NCBI RefSeq assembly: GCF_000471905.2
Contig: NW_006499997.1
Location: forward strand, 1,051,448 to 1,115,447
Length of the DNA stretch: 64,000 bases
Direction: 5' to 3'
Source: Amborella trichopoda
Taxonomy: Eukaryota > Streptophyta > Magnoliopsida > Amborellales > Amborellaceae
Shown here: piece by piece, positions 55,068 through 64,000 of the stretch
Layout of the letters: every line of letters begins with the position of its first letter
Position numbering within the stretch: the stretch's first letter is position 1
Translations under genes and position numbers: made by a program
Notes under the pieces: model-generated
Told to the model about the DNA's origin: nothing
Databases searched by the model: none
Seen by the model: only the letters and a program-made list of their open reading frames with translations

Positions 55068-55862
55068 TCATGCTTTGATGCGAACAACAAATGAACCTAA
55101 TATTACATACAGGAAAGGCCATAAGCGAAATTGGAATCGATTAAAGGCAGAGAATGAGGCTGCAAGTCATCAATGTAGCATAATAATCCAGTTGACTATC
55201 AAAAGATTATACTCCACTGGGTTCACCACTGTCCAAATGCAATGGGTGGTTATGGAGTGAAAGTGGGAGCCATCACTGGGAGCATGCCCTGGTCGGCTCT
55301 CTCTCTCTCTCAAAACATTTCATTGGACAGAAATGATCCAAATGAAATATGGAAAATGGTTTTCCATAACCTATTGCAACACAATATACTTTGCTGATAA
55401 GGAATAATCAACTCACAAGCTGGAAGATTTGATAGATCTGCTGAAACTGCACATGGCACTCCCAAATTGGTGAGGGCTCCCCTTATGATCCCACAAGGAA
55501 AGTAGAGATGCATGCTAGCTGCCTGTGCTGTCTTATTGTCCGCTGCAGCCGATGCCAGAGAGTCAGGTTGTGGTTTTGGCAGGGTATGGTCAACAGACAT
55601 GCGTGTTAGCCACTTGAACTGGTTATCTTGCAAGACAAAAGTCCCCTACACAAACCAATAACAAAGGCTTTTTCTCAGTAAGGAAATCAGAAGCTTTTCT
55701 TTCTTAATGCTTTTGTTTCTTAAAAATGTAAAATAATGGCTCACTCTATGATTGGTCTTCAAATTGTCAATTTGTTTCTTGAAGAGGCTCTGCCAGAAAT
55801 CCTTGCAGATGAATTTGATTGCTTCCAACTGATCAATGAATCGGGATCCATCCATTGTATAC
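55068..55862 (-). CDS. TRAPPC6: TRAPPC6 (TRAPP complex subunit, Trs33/Bet3 family), last three exons
   Basis: Three minus-strand exons join in frame: 55745-55862 ([20 protein letters not shown] through NLKTNHR), 55417-55645 ([15 protein letters not shown] through [18 protein letters not shown] and SADLSNLPA) and 55068-55096 (SFVVRIKA and stop). Acceptors (TTAG, TGTAG, TTAG) and donors (GTGAGC, GTGAGT) are good, phases match, and no stop occurs in 117 codons. TRAPPC6 is a core subunit of the TRAPP tethering complex in ER-Golgi and later vesicle traffic. The N-terminal exons, ending just before a split arginine codon, were not found up to 64000. Either the upstream intron is very long or the copy is truncated. 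Intactness favours a functional or recently lost gene. Confidence 0.9.
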
Positions 55863-57244
55863 CTAACAAAGGAAGTGCAAGAAACAGACCAATACAATAA
55901 GTGACAAAGGAACAACTTTTTAACCCAAGTCTTTATTTCCATTATGCACATTATATGGTCCACTGAGTCCCAAACCACCAACCTATTTAGGCAGGCTATG
56001 AAGATGCACGTCGGACGGTATTATAGAAAGTACTATTTTTCTTGGAATTGTCATACATTCAGCAATATATGTTTTGGTACGTAATTCATAATCTCAAATG
56101 CATTAAAATAGACACATTTCAAGGAGTGAATAGCAAAGCACACTACATGTCATCTCCAGTAATAGAACGCGTAGAAGAACCTTTTCTTTGCTCAAGTCCA
56201 CCATTGTCCGCTAAAGTCAAAGAACAGTTCCATCCTTAATTAAGTACAAAGAGTGCAGATGACATGACGTATGATATTGTTCTGCTATTTGTAGTATGTT
56301 CCATTACCATTTGAGATTTGAAAATATCAGTGTGAAGCCGAAGCAAAAAAGGGTGTAATTTAGTCAGAACAGATAACTATCGGAATAAATCAGCAGCCTT
56401 AATGAAATCTGGTGGTCCAAAGTTAGCAGCTAGATCATACAAAGTAGGATTCAGATCACCAGTCAGAACCTTCACACAAGGACCACTATAATTGTTACTA
56501 TTATAGATACAGTCATACAAAAATATAGAGAGGATAGCAGGCTTCCTTTTTCACGTCATGGCTGAAACATCAACTTTGCCATTTTTTCGGAAACTCTTTC
56601 CATTTTCTTGACTTATCAAGTACTAATTTGTGCTTCGTTTGATTGTTATAAATTTATGATTACACCAAGTTACTTGAGAGCCAACAAAAAGGAAAATATC
56701 TTGTACCCCCAAGGCCCCTTGCTAAGGCAACGAGCCAAAGTTATTAGGGTCAGCAATGGTTTCTAATTTGATAGCAGCACAATGTCAACCATCTTACCAT
56801 CTAAATTGGTGAACTGAAAGAAATGCTAGACCAACCACTGCTCTGCTTCGCCTGTCCAAATGTTACTTTGAAAGTCACCACCCATCTTTTTCCTTTTTTT
56901 GTTAATTACCACCCATCTAATTTTTCAAAGCATCCAATAATATGGAACTCATCTCACATTCATCTTTGCAAGTTATCATTCAAGACATCTTCCTTAATTA
57001 AATCACAAGCACCCCTTGCAGAAGACCATGAGGAAGCTTCAAATGGAAGGAGTTTGATCCCATGATCACCAATAGGTCCAAGACATCAATCAATGACCTT
57101 GATCTAATTGCTGCAATACACCATTTTAACAAATTCCAGAATAGCATTTCCCATAATTGTGAATCTATACGTGCTTTACCATCTAATTCATCTTTTTCTT
57201 CTTTAGCCTTATTGCGAAGCAAGGATATCAGCTAATTACGGATT
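55863..57244 (-). other. Upstream intron of TRAPPC6 (inferred) with unidentified coding-like fragments
   Basis: No TRAPPC6 N-terminal exon was recognised here. Two minus-strand stretches read like real protein: 56377-56520 (VKVLTGDLNPTLYDLAANFG, then PPDFIKAADLFR and stop) and 56998-57240 (KAKEEKDELDGKARIDSQLW, then RSRSLIDVLDLL). I do not recognise either. Confidence 0.4.
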
Positions 57245-57560
57245 ACGAAAGGTGTCAGTCATTAGTCCGAAAGGCAAGAAGGGAAGAAGGAAGGGTTTTC
57301 ATCCCAGCTGTTGGGTCAAGCTAGTCAAGGGTGTTCTCCTATCGTCACTAAGTCAAGTCGACCAAGTGCATTAGCCGTCTGGCGAAGCAAAGAATGGTGC
57401 TAGTCGGCTTATAGGGTACACAATTACAAAGAGAACCGGACCAACTGAGCCTGAACAACGCTTGTGAATAGCAGCACGATGGAAGGAAGGGACAATCCTA
57501 GGAATACCGGATTGAGTCAAGGACACATGAATCTATGTTGGTTGGTGGCGAGCGAATGCA
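57245..57560. other. Possible mitochondrial DNA insertion (NUMT)
   Basis: The base composition (about half GC, many GGAAGGAAGG and AAGTCAAG words) differs sharply from the flanks and resembles plant mitochondrial intergenic DNA. No mitochondrial gene was recognised, so this rests on composition alone. Confidence 0.35.
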
Positions 57561-57688
57561 TGTATCTTCGCCTTAGACTCATTATGCCATAGACTCGTTA
57601 GTTTTAGATTTGCTAGTTTGCATTTATTTTAGATCGATCAGTTAATTCTTTCCTTTTTTTCCTCCTCTTAGGTGTGTGGATTGTGGAG

Positions 57689-59409
57689 CAATGTATCAAA
57701 AAGTGCTAGGCCGGTCCTAGGTTGCTTGGGGGGTCCAGGTCACCTAGCGCTTAGGCGGGCGCCTAGAACCTGAGCAGCTGCCATTTGAAATTTGAGAAAA
57801 AGTAAAAACCATACCAAATTTCCAATTTAATACCATATTCCAAGTTGAAGAAAAAAAAAGATAAACGTTGAGAAGATAATTTTGATAATCCATATATTTA
57901 AAACAATAAACAGTAAAACCCTAAAAGTGTAGGTAGGATATAAAAGTCAACACTCAACCCAATAGAAATTTATAAAATATACAGTATAACAAAAGTCAAC
58001 ACTCATGACTCAACACAACAGTCAACATACTCAACACTCAGCACCAAGAGGCAAGAGTTTTCAATCGTCGTCATGATCATCATCATCACCATCATCATCA
58101 GAAAGAATATCAATAGGGCAAGCCTCATCATATGCATCAAAGTCGAGGCCATCATCATCAGAGTCATCTCCCTTTTTAATATAACGCTCGTCCTCCTATG
58201 TTTCTATTGAATCTGCCTCTTCCTCCTCCTCTTCTTCTACCTTCCTCTTACTAGTGTGTGCAGATGAGGCCCTAGGAGTCTTGGCTACTCTACCATTTTC
58301 TTTGTGCTTCTCCGAACTCAAATATCATATAATTTCCTCCTTGGTAACCTCAGGAACATTTTTACAAGGGGCAACATCCCCTTTAATACCGGCAAGGCGT
58401 TTTTTAAACCGGTAAATGCCCCCATTAGTATCCTTTCCACAATAATTACATTTAATACGATTTTTATCATTTGGATTCGGGTTATAACCATACCTCCAAC
58501 GAGAATCACCACTGCGTCTAGAACCTGAAGAAGATATTTCCATAGAACAAGGCTTATTTTTGTCCTTTTCTGATTCTTCAAAATTCAGAAGATGTCTAAT
58601 CTCATCCCGAATTGCTTCAGGAACCATTGTACAAGAAGCAACATTAGCTCTAACACCAACAATGTGTTTTTTGAATCGGCTAATACCCCCATTGGTATCT
58701 TTTTCACAAAAATTACATCTTATACAATTTTTATCATTTGGTTTTGGGTTGTACCCATACTTCCAACCCGGATAACTTTTTCTAAGAGTAGCAGAAATAG
58801 ATCTATGATAAGGATTTTGTTCTTGTTTTTGTTTTACATAACTTATAAATTGCTTAATCTCCTCTCTGATAGCTTCAGAAACATTTTTACAAGGGGCAAC
58901 ATCTCCCTTATTACCGGCAAGATGTTTTTTAAACCGGTTTATGCCTCATTTTGTATCATTTTCACAAAAATTGCATCTAACGCAAATTTTGTCATTGGAA
59001 TTCGGGTTGTATCGATATTTCCAACCCGGATCTCCACTCCGACTAACTACTGAAGAAGACATCTCAAAATAAAACAAGCAATCTAAAAAATACACTTACT
59101 TTGGTTGCTCGAACTCCAAACTTTGAGAAACACTTCGACGATTAGACCTAATGAAATGTAGTTTTTTGGAGGTTTCTTTCTCTCTAAAAGGGTTTCTTGG
59201 GGTTTACGTTTCAAATGAACCTAAAACCCATCTTTCTAAACTTTTATATATTGAAAGAAACCAAAAAAGAAAAAGAAAATTACTTTTTCGCTTCTGGGAG
59301 GGGCACAGGCCCTCGGCGGCCACCTAGGGACCACCGCCCAGTTTGGCCGCGATGCGCCCAGGCCTTCTGGACCGTCTAGGCACTGGGTGGTCCCTTTTTT
59401 TGAACAATG
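57689..59409 (-). mobile_element. hAT-type element carrying only a BED-finger gene
   Basis: The left end CAATGTATCAAAAAG pairs with inverted CATTGTTCAAAAAAAG at the right. Flanks are TTGTGGAG (57681-57688) and TTGTGGAT (59410-59417), an 8-bp target duplication with one mismatch. Subterminal sequence is rich in CCTAGG/GCGCCTAG words on the left and CCGCC/GGCCGC words on the right. At 1.72 kb there is no room for a transposase catalytic core, so it is non-autonomous. Confidence 0.88.
58061..59062 (-). pseudogene. Protein with three tandem BED-type zinc fingers
   Basis: From the ATG at 59062 the frame shows three copies of one module: a lead (PGWKYRYNPNSND, PGWKYGYNPKPND, RWRYGYNPNPND), a CX2C pair (CNFC, CNFC, CNYC) and a tail FKKHLAGNKGDVAPC, FKKHIVGVRANVASC, FKKRLAGIKGDVAPC. 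Each is a BED finger as found at the N-terminus of hAT transposases. The third has R for the metal-binding H. After the fingers come a basic stretch and a glutamate/aspartate-rich tail. In-frame stops occur in finger 1 (TGA for glycine, about 58947) and after finger 3 (about 58330), and one in the acidic tail. An intact version would be a DNA-binding protein of about 330 residues without catalysis. The lead resembles the start of the hAT transposase at 60994. Confidence 0.87.
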
Positions 59410-59954
59410 TTGTGGATAATGGACTATGAACTGGGATGACAATCATGGTAATGGTGTGGACTAAGGAGGGTATGGATGGAGTTATGGAGTATGGACTATG
59501 TGCTATGTCAAGTACTGAATATTTTTTTTTGAATATCTATGTCTAGTACTGAATTTGAATGTTGGATTATATTTTCCTATTTTTCTTAATGGGTTATTAA
59601 CTAATTGTCCAAATCTCAAATACTTTGGTTTGTCTTTGGAGCTTGGATTGATTGAACATAAAAAATGTATTAAAAATGTCTCAATATGCAATTTTTATCC
59701 ACAATTTGGACATAGAATTGTTTTTATGGACACCTCCCACCCCTATTATTCCACCTTGGCCGCCCAGAAGCCTGGGTGGCCTCCTGTCTACTTACATGCT
59801 CACAGTCCTTTGGCATCTCTCCCTCTCTCCAATCTACATACATAGATACACACACACATATTAAGTGAGAAGGGAACGCTTTTCACTCTTCCCATACGTA
59901 TCCTTTGTGCTTCCAGTTTTGCACTTTTATTTTGTCTATTCTATTTTTGATACA
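59410..59954. other. Sequence between the two hAT elements
   Basis: I see no gene. GGACTATG and GGTATGGATGG-type words recur at 59420-59510. Confidence 0.4.
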
Positions 59955-60385
59955 TCATATAATTAAGCAATCGTTTTTTTTCTAATATCTGTTTCGAATC
60001 TCCAATAAAAAACGAGGAGATCTATCGGGCATACATGATCGCATACTTCACAAGCAATGCATTTATCAAACACAAAGTGGATTTGCCCCCGGAATGCTCT
60101 GATGTGATCGATTTTTCACAAGGATACTGAATGGTTACAGGTAAATGATTCGTGTGAGATAAGGCAATCACGAAACTTTGACCAATATATCTTGCAGCTC
60201 ACACTGCTTGTTGACCATAATTCATGAACCCAATCACCATAGGGAACATATTGTTGATATTCATGAATAATCTTTCTTTCTCTTGCTTGAGAGAGATTAT
60301 GAATCTAGAATCTTTTATTACATTACAGCGAAAAAAGTTGGGAAGAACTTGTCAATAATAGATTACCTAGAGCAATAGGTGCATA
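59955..60385 (-). pseudogene. Plastid DNA insertion (NUPT): 3' end of ndhA and most of ndhI
   Basis: On the minus strand, 60323-60385 ends PIALGNLLLTSSQLFSL and stop, the C-terminus of plastid ndhA. After the normal short spacer, ndhI starts at 60249: MFPMVIGFMNYGQQAV, a stop for R, then [26 protein letters not shown] and, after a frameshift, [10 protein letters not shown] with the first Fe-S cysteines. The match ends near 59955, before the second cysteine cluster. NdhI and NdhA are subunits of the thylakoid NDH complex. Stops, frameshifts and nuclear transposon neighbours show an old nuclear copy. Confidence 0.92.
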
Positions 60386-60483
60386 TTCTTTATTTTTTAC
60401 CTCCTTCACTCTATCTTTGTTAGTACCTCGATTCTATAATGAATGGCTGGTGAATCAAAACTTTCAATTAGTGTTTTAAAATG

Positions 60484-60615
60484 CAGCCGCATCGCCGCAT
60501 AGGTGGCCGCATCATCAGTATGCGGTGAACACCGCATCAAAAAAGACCGCATATGCGGTTTGGAGCTATGCGCCGCATTAGAGCCACATAGCACATCTAT
60601 CGCATATGCCCGCAT
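60484..60615. repeat. Left subterminal CCGCAT cluster of the hAT
   Basis: CCGCAT or GCCGCAT occurs at least seven times in about 130 bp, in places paired as CCGCATATGCGG (a palindrome at 60547-60558). Such motifs are the usual transposase binding sites of hAT elements. Confidence 0.85.
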
Positions 60616-60993
60616 AATTTCTGCCTTTTTTTTTCAATTGTGCCCCTCGGGATGGATAAAATGGTGATTTTTTACCATCAAAACTTGGGGGGAAATAGTT
60701 TGGAAGGGTGTTAACCCCCCTAAACAATCATTTACAGCCACTTTCGTGGCTTTTTTGGTATCAAATCAAGCAAAAAAAAAAATTGGGCAGAAATTGTTTT
60801 TCATTGAGATCTTGGATTTGTGGATTGTTTGATACATGGATCTTGATTTGAACCTTTTGGTTCTTGATTTGGATAAGTTTAGGTGAATTTGTGACCAGAA
60901 ATCGAGGGTTTCAAAGGCCATGAAGAAATAGAGCACTGCTTCAAGAACCGGTAACTTTTTATTCCTTGTACAACAATATTTATTTTTGGGGCA

Positions 60994-63461
60994 ATGTCTT
61001 CTTCCCAATCATATCCGGCTTGGAAATATGTCAAACTAAAATATCCGAAAGATAGAAATTGTGTGATTTGCATGCCCTGTGAAAATACTTATATGGGTAG
61101 TGTTTTCCGATAAAAAGAACACTTAGCCGTTTCTGGGAATATAAGAGCATGCCCACAAGCTACCGATGAAATAAAAAAAGAGATTAGAGAATACATGGAT
61201 AGATTGAAAAAAGATAAAGAGAAGAAAAAATGAAAAGAAAAGAATTACTTGATGATATGCAATTATTTGATGATGATGATGATGATGATGATATATCTGA
61301 AATTGCAATTAGGCAAAGGCGTACTCGAACTCCAGTCTCAAGAGAGAGGGTTATAAATATTAGTGGTAGTGTAGAAAAAAGAGCACCGCTTTCTAAGGGG
61401 CCAATGGGTGTTTTTTTCACCCCTAGCCCCGAAATTGTGCTTCAGGAGAGAAAGAAAAAAAACAAAACAAACTACAATTGAAAATAGACACAAGAAAGAA
61501 CAAAGGAAGTCGGTATGTAAGTGGATTGTAAAGTGGATTTACATGGTCGGCATTCTTTTTTATACTATAACTCTTGATAGTTTTGCATGTATGGTCCAGG
61601 CAATTAGGCAATATAGCCTAGGACTTGTTCCTAGGGAGCCCTTGTTGAAGGATGTTGTATTGATGTCAACAAAATTTTGATTTCTCAAATAAAAGGGTGG
61701 GAGAAATATGGGGCCACTATTACGTGTGATGGTTGGTCCGATGAGAAGTCGAGGGCATTCATTAATTTTTTGGTTAACTGTCCAAAAGGTACTTTTTTTG
61801 TTAAGTCTGTTGATGCATTAGACAAGTCACATGATGCTACATAATTATGTGGCTTGATGGATGAGATTGTAGAGTTGTTGGAGAGAAAAATGTGGTACAA
61901 ATTGTCACTGCCAATGGTGCCAATTATGCTGCAGCTGGGCATTTCTTGATTCTGATAAGGATGCATATAATTTGGACTGCTTGCGCAGCTCATTGTATTA
62001 ATCTTATGTTCAAGGAAGTGGGTACATCTTTATTTAGTGGGGTGATTTCAAAAGCTATGTTTGTTGTTGAATTTATTTACAGTCACACCACAGTCTTAAG
62101 CATGATGAGATTTTTTACAAAGAAGAGAGCATTAGTGAGACCGGGTATCACTAGATTTGCCACGTCATTTCTCACTCTTCGAAGCCTAGCCAAGCAAAAA
62201 AGTGCCTTAAGGACCATGTTTGCTTCAGAGCCATGGAGTTAAAGTAAATGGTCAAACCATAAGGATGGGAGAAAGGCTGAAAAAATTATTCCGAATACAT
62301 CTTTTTGGAGTCAAATAATTCTTGCATTGGAGGTGGCTCGCCCTTTAGTGAGAGTACTTCGATTGGTTTATGGTGATGTGAAGCCCGCCATGGGCTACAT
62401 ACATGAGGCAATGAAAAGGGCAAGAGAATAGATAAAAAATGTTTTAACGGATGATGAAAATATGCGCAAGGCTATACTTGAAATTTTTGATAGGAAATGG
62501 GATACCCAGCTTCACAGACACCTCCATTCAGCCGGTTACTTTTTAAACCCATCTCTTCACTACAAGCACCCATCCATTGATTCAGATCGTGTAATAAATG
62601 GTGGCTTCTTAGATATACTTGAGAGGTTGGTGCTTGATAAAGATATCCAGGATGAGATCTACAGACATGAATTGATTAAGTTCAATTTAGCTTTGGAAAA
62701 CTTTGGGAGAGATATTGCTACTCGAAAGAGAGACGCTACAGAACCAGGTACAGGCAAAAAGTACCCTTAATTTTTATCTATATTATAATCTAAATTATAA
62801 AATATTATACAGTTGCATGGTGGGCATTATATAGAAGCGAGACACCAAATCTACAACGTCTCGCAATTCGAGTGTTGAATCTCACATGTAGCTCATCTGG
62901 TTGTGAACGAAATTGGAGTGCATTTGAGCATGTAAGTCCTTAACTCCTTATTTCTTGAATTTCAATTTCAATTTCAATTTTCAATTTTATAATATAAAAT
63001 CTAATTTCAATTTTCTACCACAGCTCCATACAAAAAAAAGGAATAGGTTGGAGTAGAAAAAGTTGAATGATTTGGTTTATGAGCGATATGATGAGCGACT
63101 TAGGGAGAGGTATCAAAATCGCATAAAGCTCAAACTTATTCAATTGTATGAAGCTGATGGTGATTCCACAAGTGAGTGGACCATGAATCCAAGACTAAAG
63201 CGTGTGTTCGAGGATGAAGATCTTACATGGCTCGATGTCAAGCTAGCAACAGGGCCTAATGAAGAAGATCGACCTAACACTAAAGCACAGAGGAATAGAG
63301 GAGCAGCAGGAGCTGGGTCTAGTCGCACTCGCACATCAGCTCTAGAGGTCAAGGAGGAGGAGGCTGACTCAGAGGAGACTGAGGAAGAAGAATATGTGGT
63401 GGCCGCAGAGGATGATATTGATTATGCACATGACCACTCTCAAGATCACTTCTCTGATTAA
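60994..63461 (+). pseudogene. hAT transposase pseudogene
   Basis: The order fits a plant hAT transposase. It starts MSSSQSYPAWKYVKLKYPKD and has a BED-like finger (CVIC...KEHLAVSGNIRAC), an acidic run from (GAT)8 at about 61271, and a DUF659-like part with GATITCDGWSDEKSRAFINF (about 61711). Then come ANGANYAAAGHF, ACAAHCINLMFKEVG and ITRFATSFLTLRSL (62145), and the hAT dimerisation region WWALYRSETPNLQRLA with CSSSGCERNWSAFEH (62810-62935). A candidate intron (62935-63023) precedes LHTKKRNRLE and an acidic C-terminus ending at 63461. Stops at about 61118, 61230, 61842, 62240 and 62430, plus frameshifts, inactivate it. Confidence 0.92.
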
Positions 63462-63814
63462 TATTTGAAAAATTGACTTCAAAATTGTCTGGGATGATTG
63501 CATTAACTATTAACTCTTATTGAGTTTGACTTCAAAACTCTTTAATCTTCATGGAGACATGGACTTTTAGTTTGCTAACTTTAAAGTTTGTGGTTGCAAA
63601 TTTGTGCTTATGGTTGTTGATTGTTGAATGTTTTACGAAGCTAGTTTCAAGTTTCTAGTTTCTATAAGGGGATAGTGGATACAGAATCTCTGACAGCTAA
63701 TATTTTTAGAGTTAATCATTAAGCTAAAATACCTATTATCACATATATCACCTCCATATTTTTTTCTATGTATTAGCCTATATTTGTAGATTGTTTAGAA
63801 TTTTTTTATATTTA

Positions 63815-63890
63815 TTGACCGCATCCTCGCGATGCACCCGCATCCGAACCGCATCAAGCCACATCGCCGCATCGGGCCCCCCAATGCTTT
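63815..63890. repeat. Right subterminal CCGCAT cluster of the hAT
   Basis: CCGCAT occurs four times between 63819 and 63872, with degenerate GCCACATC copies to 63900. It mirrors the left cluster. The stretch 63462-63814 between the gene and this cluster is AT-rich 3' sequence. Confidence 0.83.
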
Positions 63891-63918
63891 TGGCCACATC
63901 CCACATTTTAAAACACTG

Positions 63919-64000
63919 CTTTCAATTCAAACGGATCCTATCAATTGGGATTGTTTCTTATCATCGTATCTCAATTCAAACTTAGGCAAATGTTTTACTT
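63919..64000. other. Right flank of the hAT
   Basis: It begins with the target duplication CTTTCAAT (63919-63926). Nothing else is recognised before the window ends. Confidence 0.6.

Larger units (their letters stand above)
60469..63918 (+). mobile_element. Complete but inactive hAT transposon, 3.45 kb
   Basis: The termini are TAGTGTTTTAAAATG on the left and, inverted, CAGTGTTTTAAAATG on the right. CTTTCAAT is duplicated exactly at 60461-60468 and 63919-63926, the 8-bp hallmark of hAT. Subterminal CCGCAT words cluster at both ends. The inside encodes a transposase with BED finger, DUF659-like and dimerisation domains, broken by stops and frameshifts. The perfect target duplication suggests a fairly recent insertion, perhaps mobilised in trans. 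Confidence 0.95.

Noticed and set aside
61271..61294. Polyaspartate tract as an aspartate-rich gene
   Set aside because: It is a (GAT) microsatellite within the hAT transposase pseudogene.

Overview
The window is nuclear DNA of a flowering plant with a large, repeat-filled genome. The evidence is Ty1/copia and Ty3/gypsy (Tat-type) retroelements, plant L1-type LINEs with a DUF4283 ORF1, Mutator-like and hAT transposons, plant mobile domain (PMD) genes, a plastid ndhA-ndhI fragment in nuclear sequence, and exons of two plant genes (an LRR-VIII receptor kinase and TRAPPC6). Most likely a dicot or magnoliid; the species cannot be named from the sequence. Almost everything is decayed: stops, frameshifts and lost catalytic residues occur in nearly every element gene.

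Layout. 1-15.28 kb: one old minus-strand copia element, recognisable by matching LTR ends at 185 and 15280. It is split by an 8.1-kb Mutator-like element (4500-12617, long TIRs, 9-bp target duplication) and by other insertions. The Mutator element carries a transposase pseudogene, a PMD gene pseudogene, a 5'-truncated LINE with its own target duplication, and a repeat array built on a GTCCGGCA-like octamer. 15.37-15.59 kb: first exon of an LRR-VIII (LIK1-like) receptor kinase on the minus strand, cut off 93 bp after its splice donor by the copia LTR. 17.03-25.35 kb: a minimal copia derivative (two ~0.7-kb LTRs, a 215-bp interior, ATATG duplications) whose 5' LTR was entered by a 6.7-kb LINE. 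26.1-26.7 kb: a 158-bp tandem array. 28.6-31.5 kb: hAT-like fragments and a decayed tRNA-Val-like gene.

31.5-39 kb: LTR-like sequence with 62-bp hairpin repeats and a ~1.42-kb tandem duplication. 39-53.8 kb: a Tat-type gypsy element with gag, protease, the integrase C-terminus and an antisense PMD ORF. Its reverse transcriptase is missing, and the gap holds a palindromic Mutator-type MITE and a cluster of tandem arrays of different periods. 55.07-55.86 kb: the last three exons of TRAPPC6 on the minus strand, with intact splice sites. 57.7-59.4 kb: a hAT element encoding a three-finger BED protein and no catalytic core. 59.95-60.39 kb: the plastid insertion. 60.47-63.92 kb: a complete but dead hAT element with an 8-bp target duplication.

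The only plausible host genes are the two partial ones (LRR-VIII kinase, TRAPPC6). In both, the missing exons may lie beyond the window across very large, transposon-filled introns. The other genes are mobile-element or organelle-derived relics.
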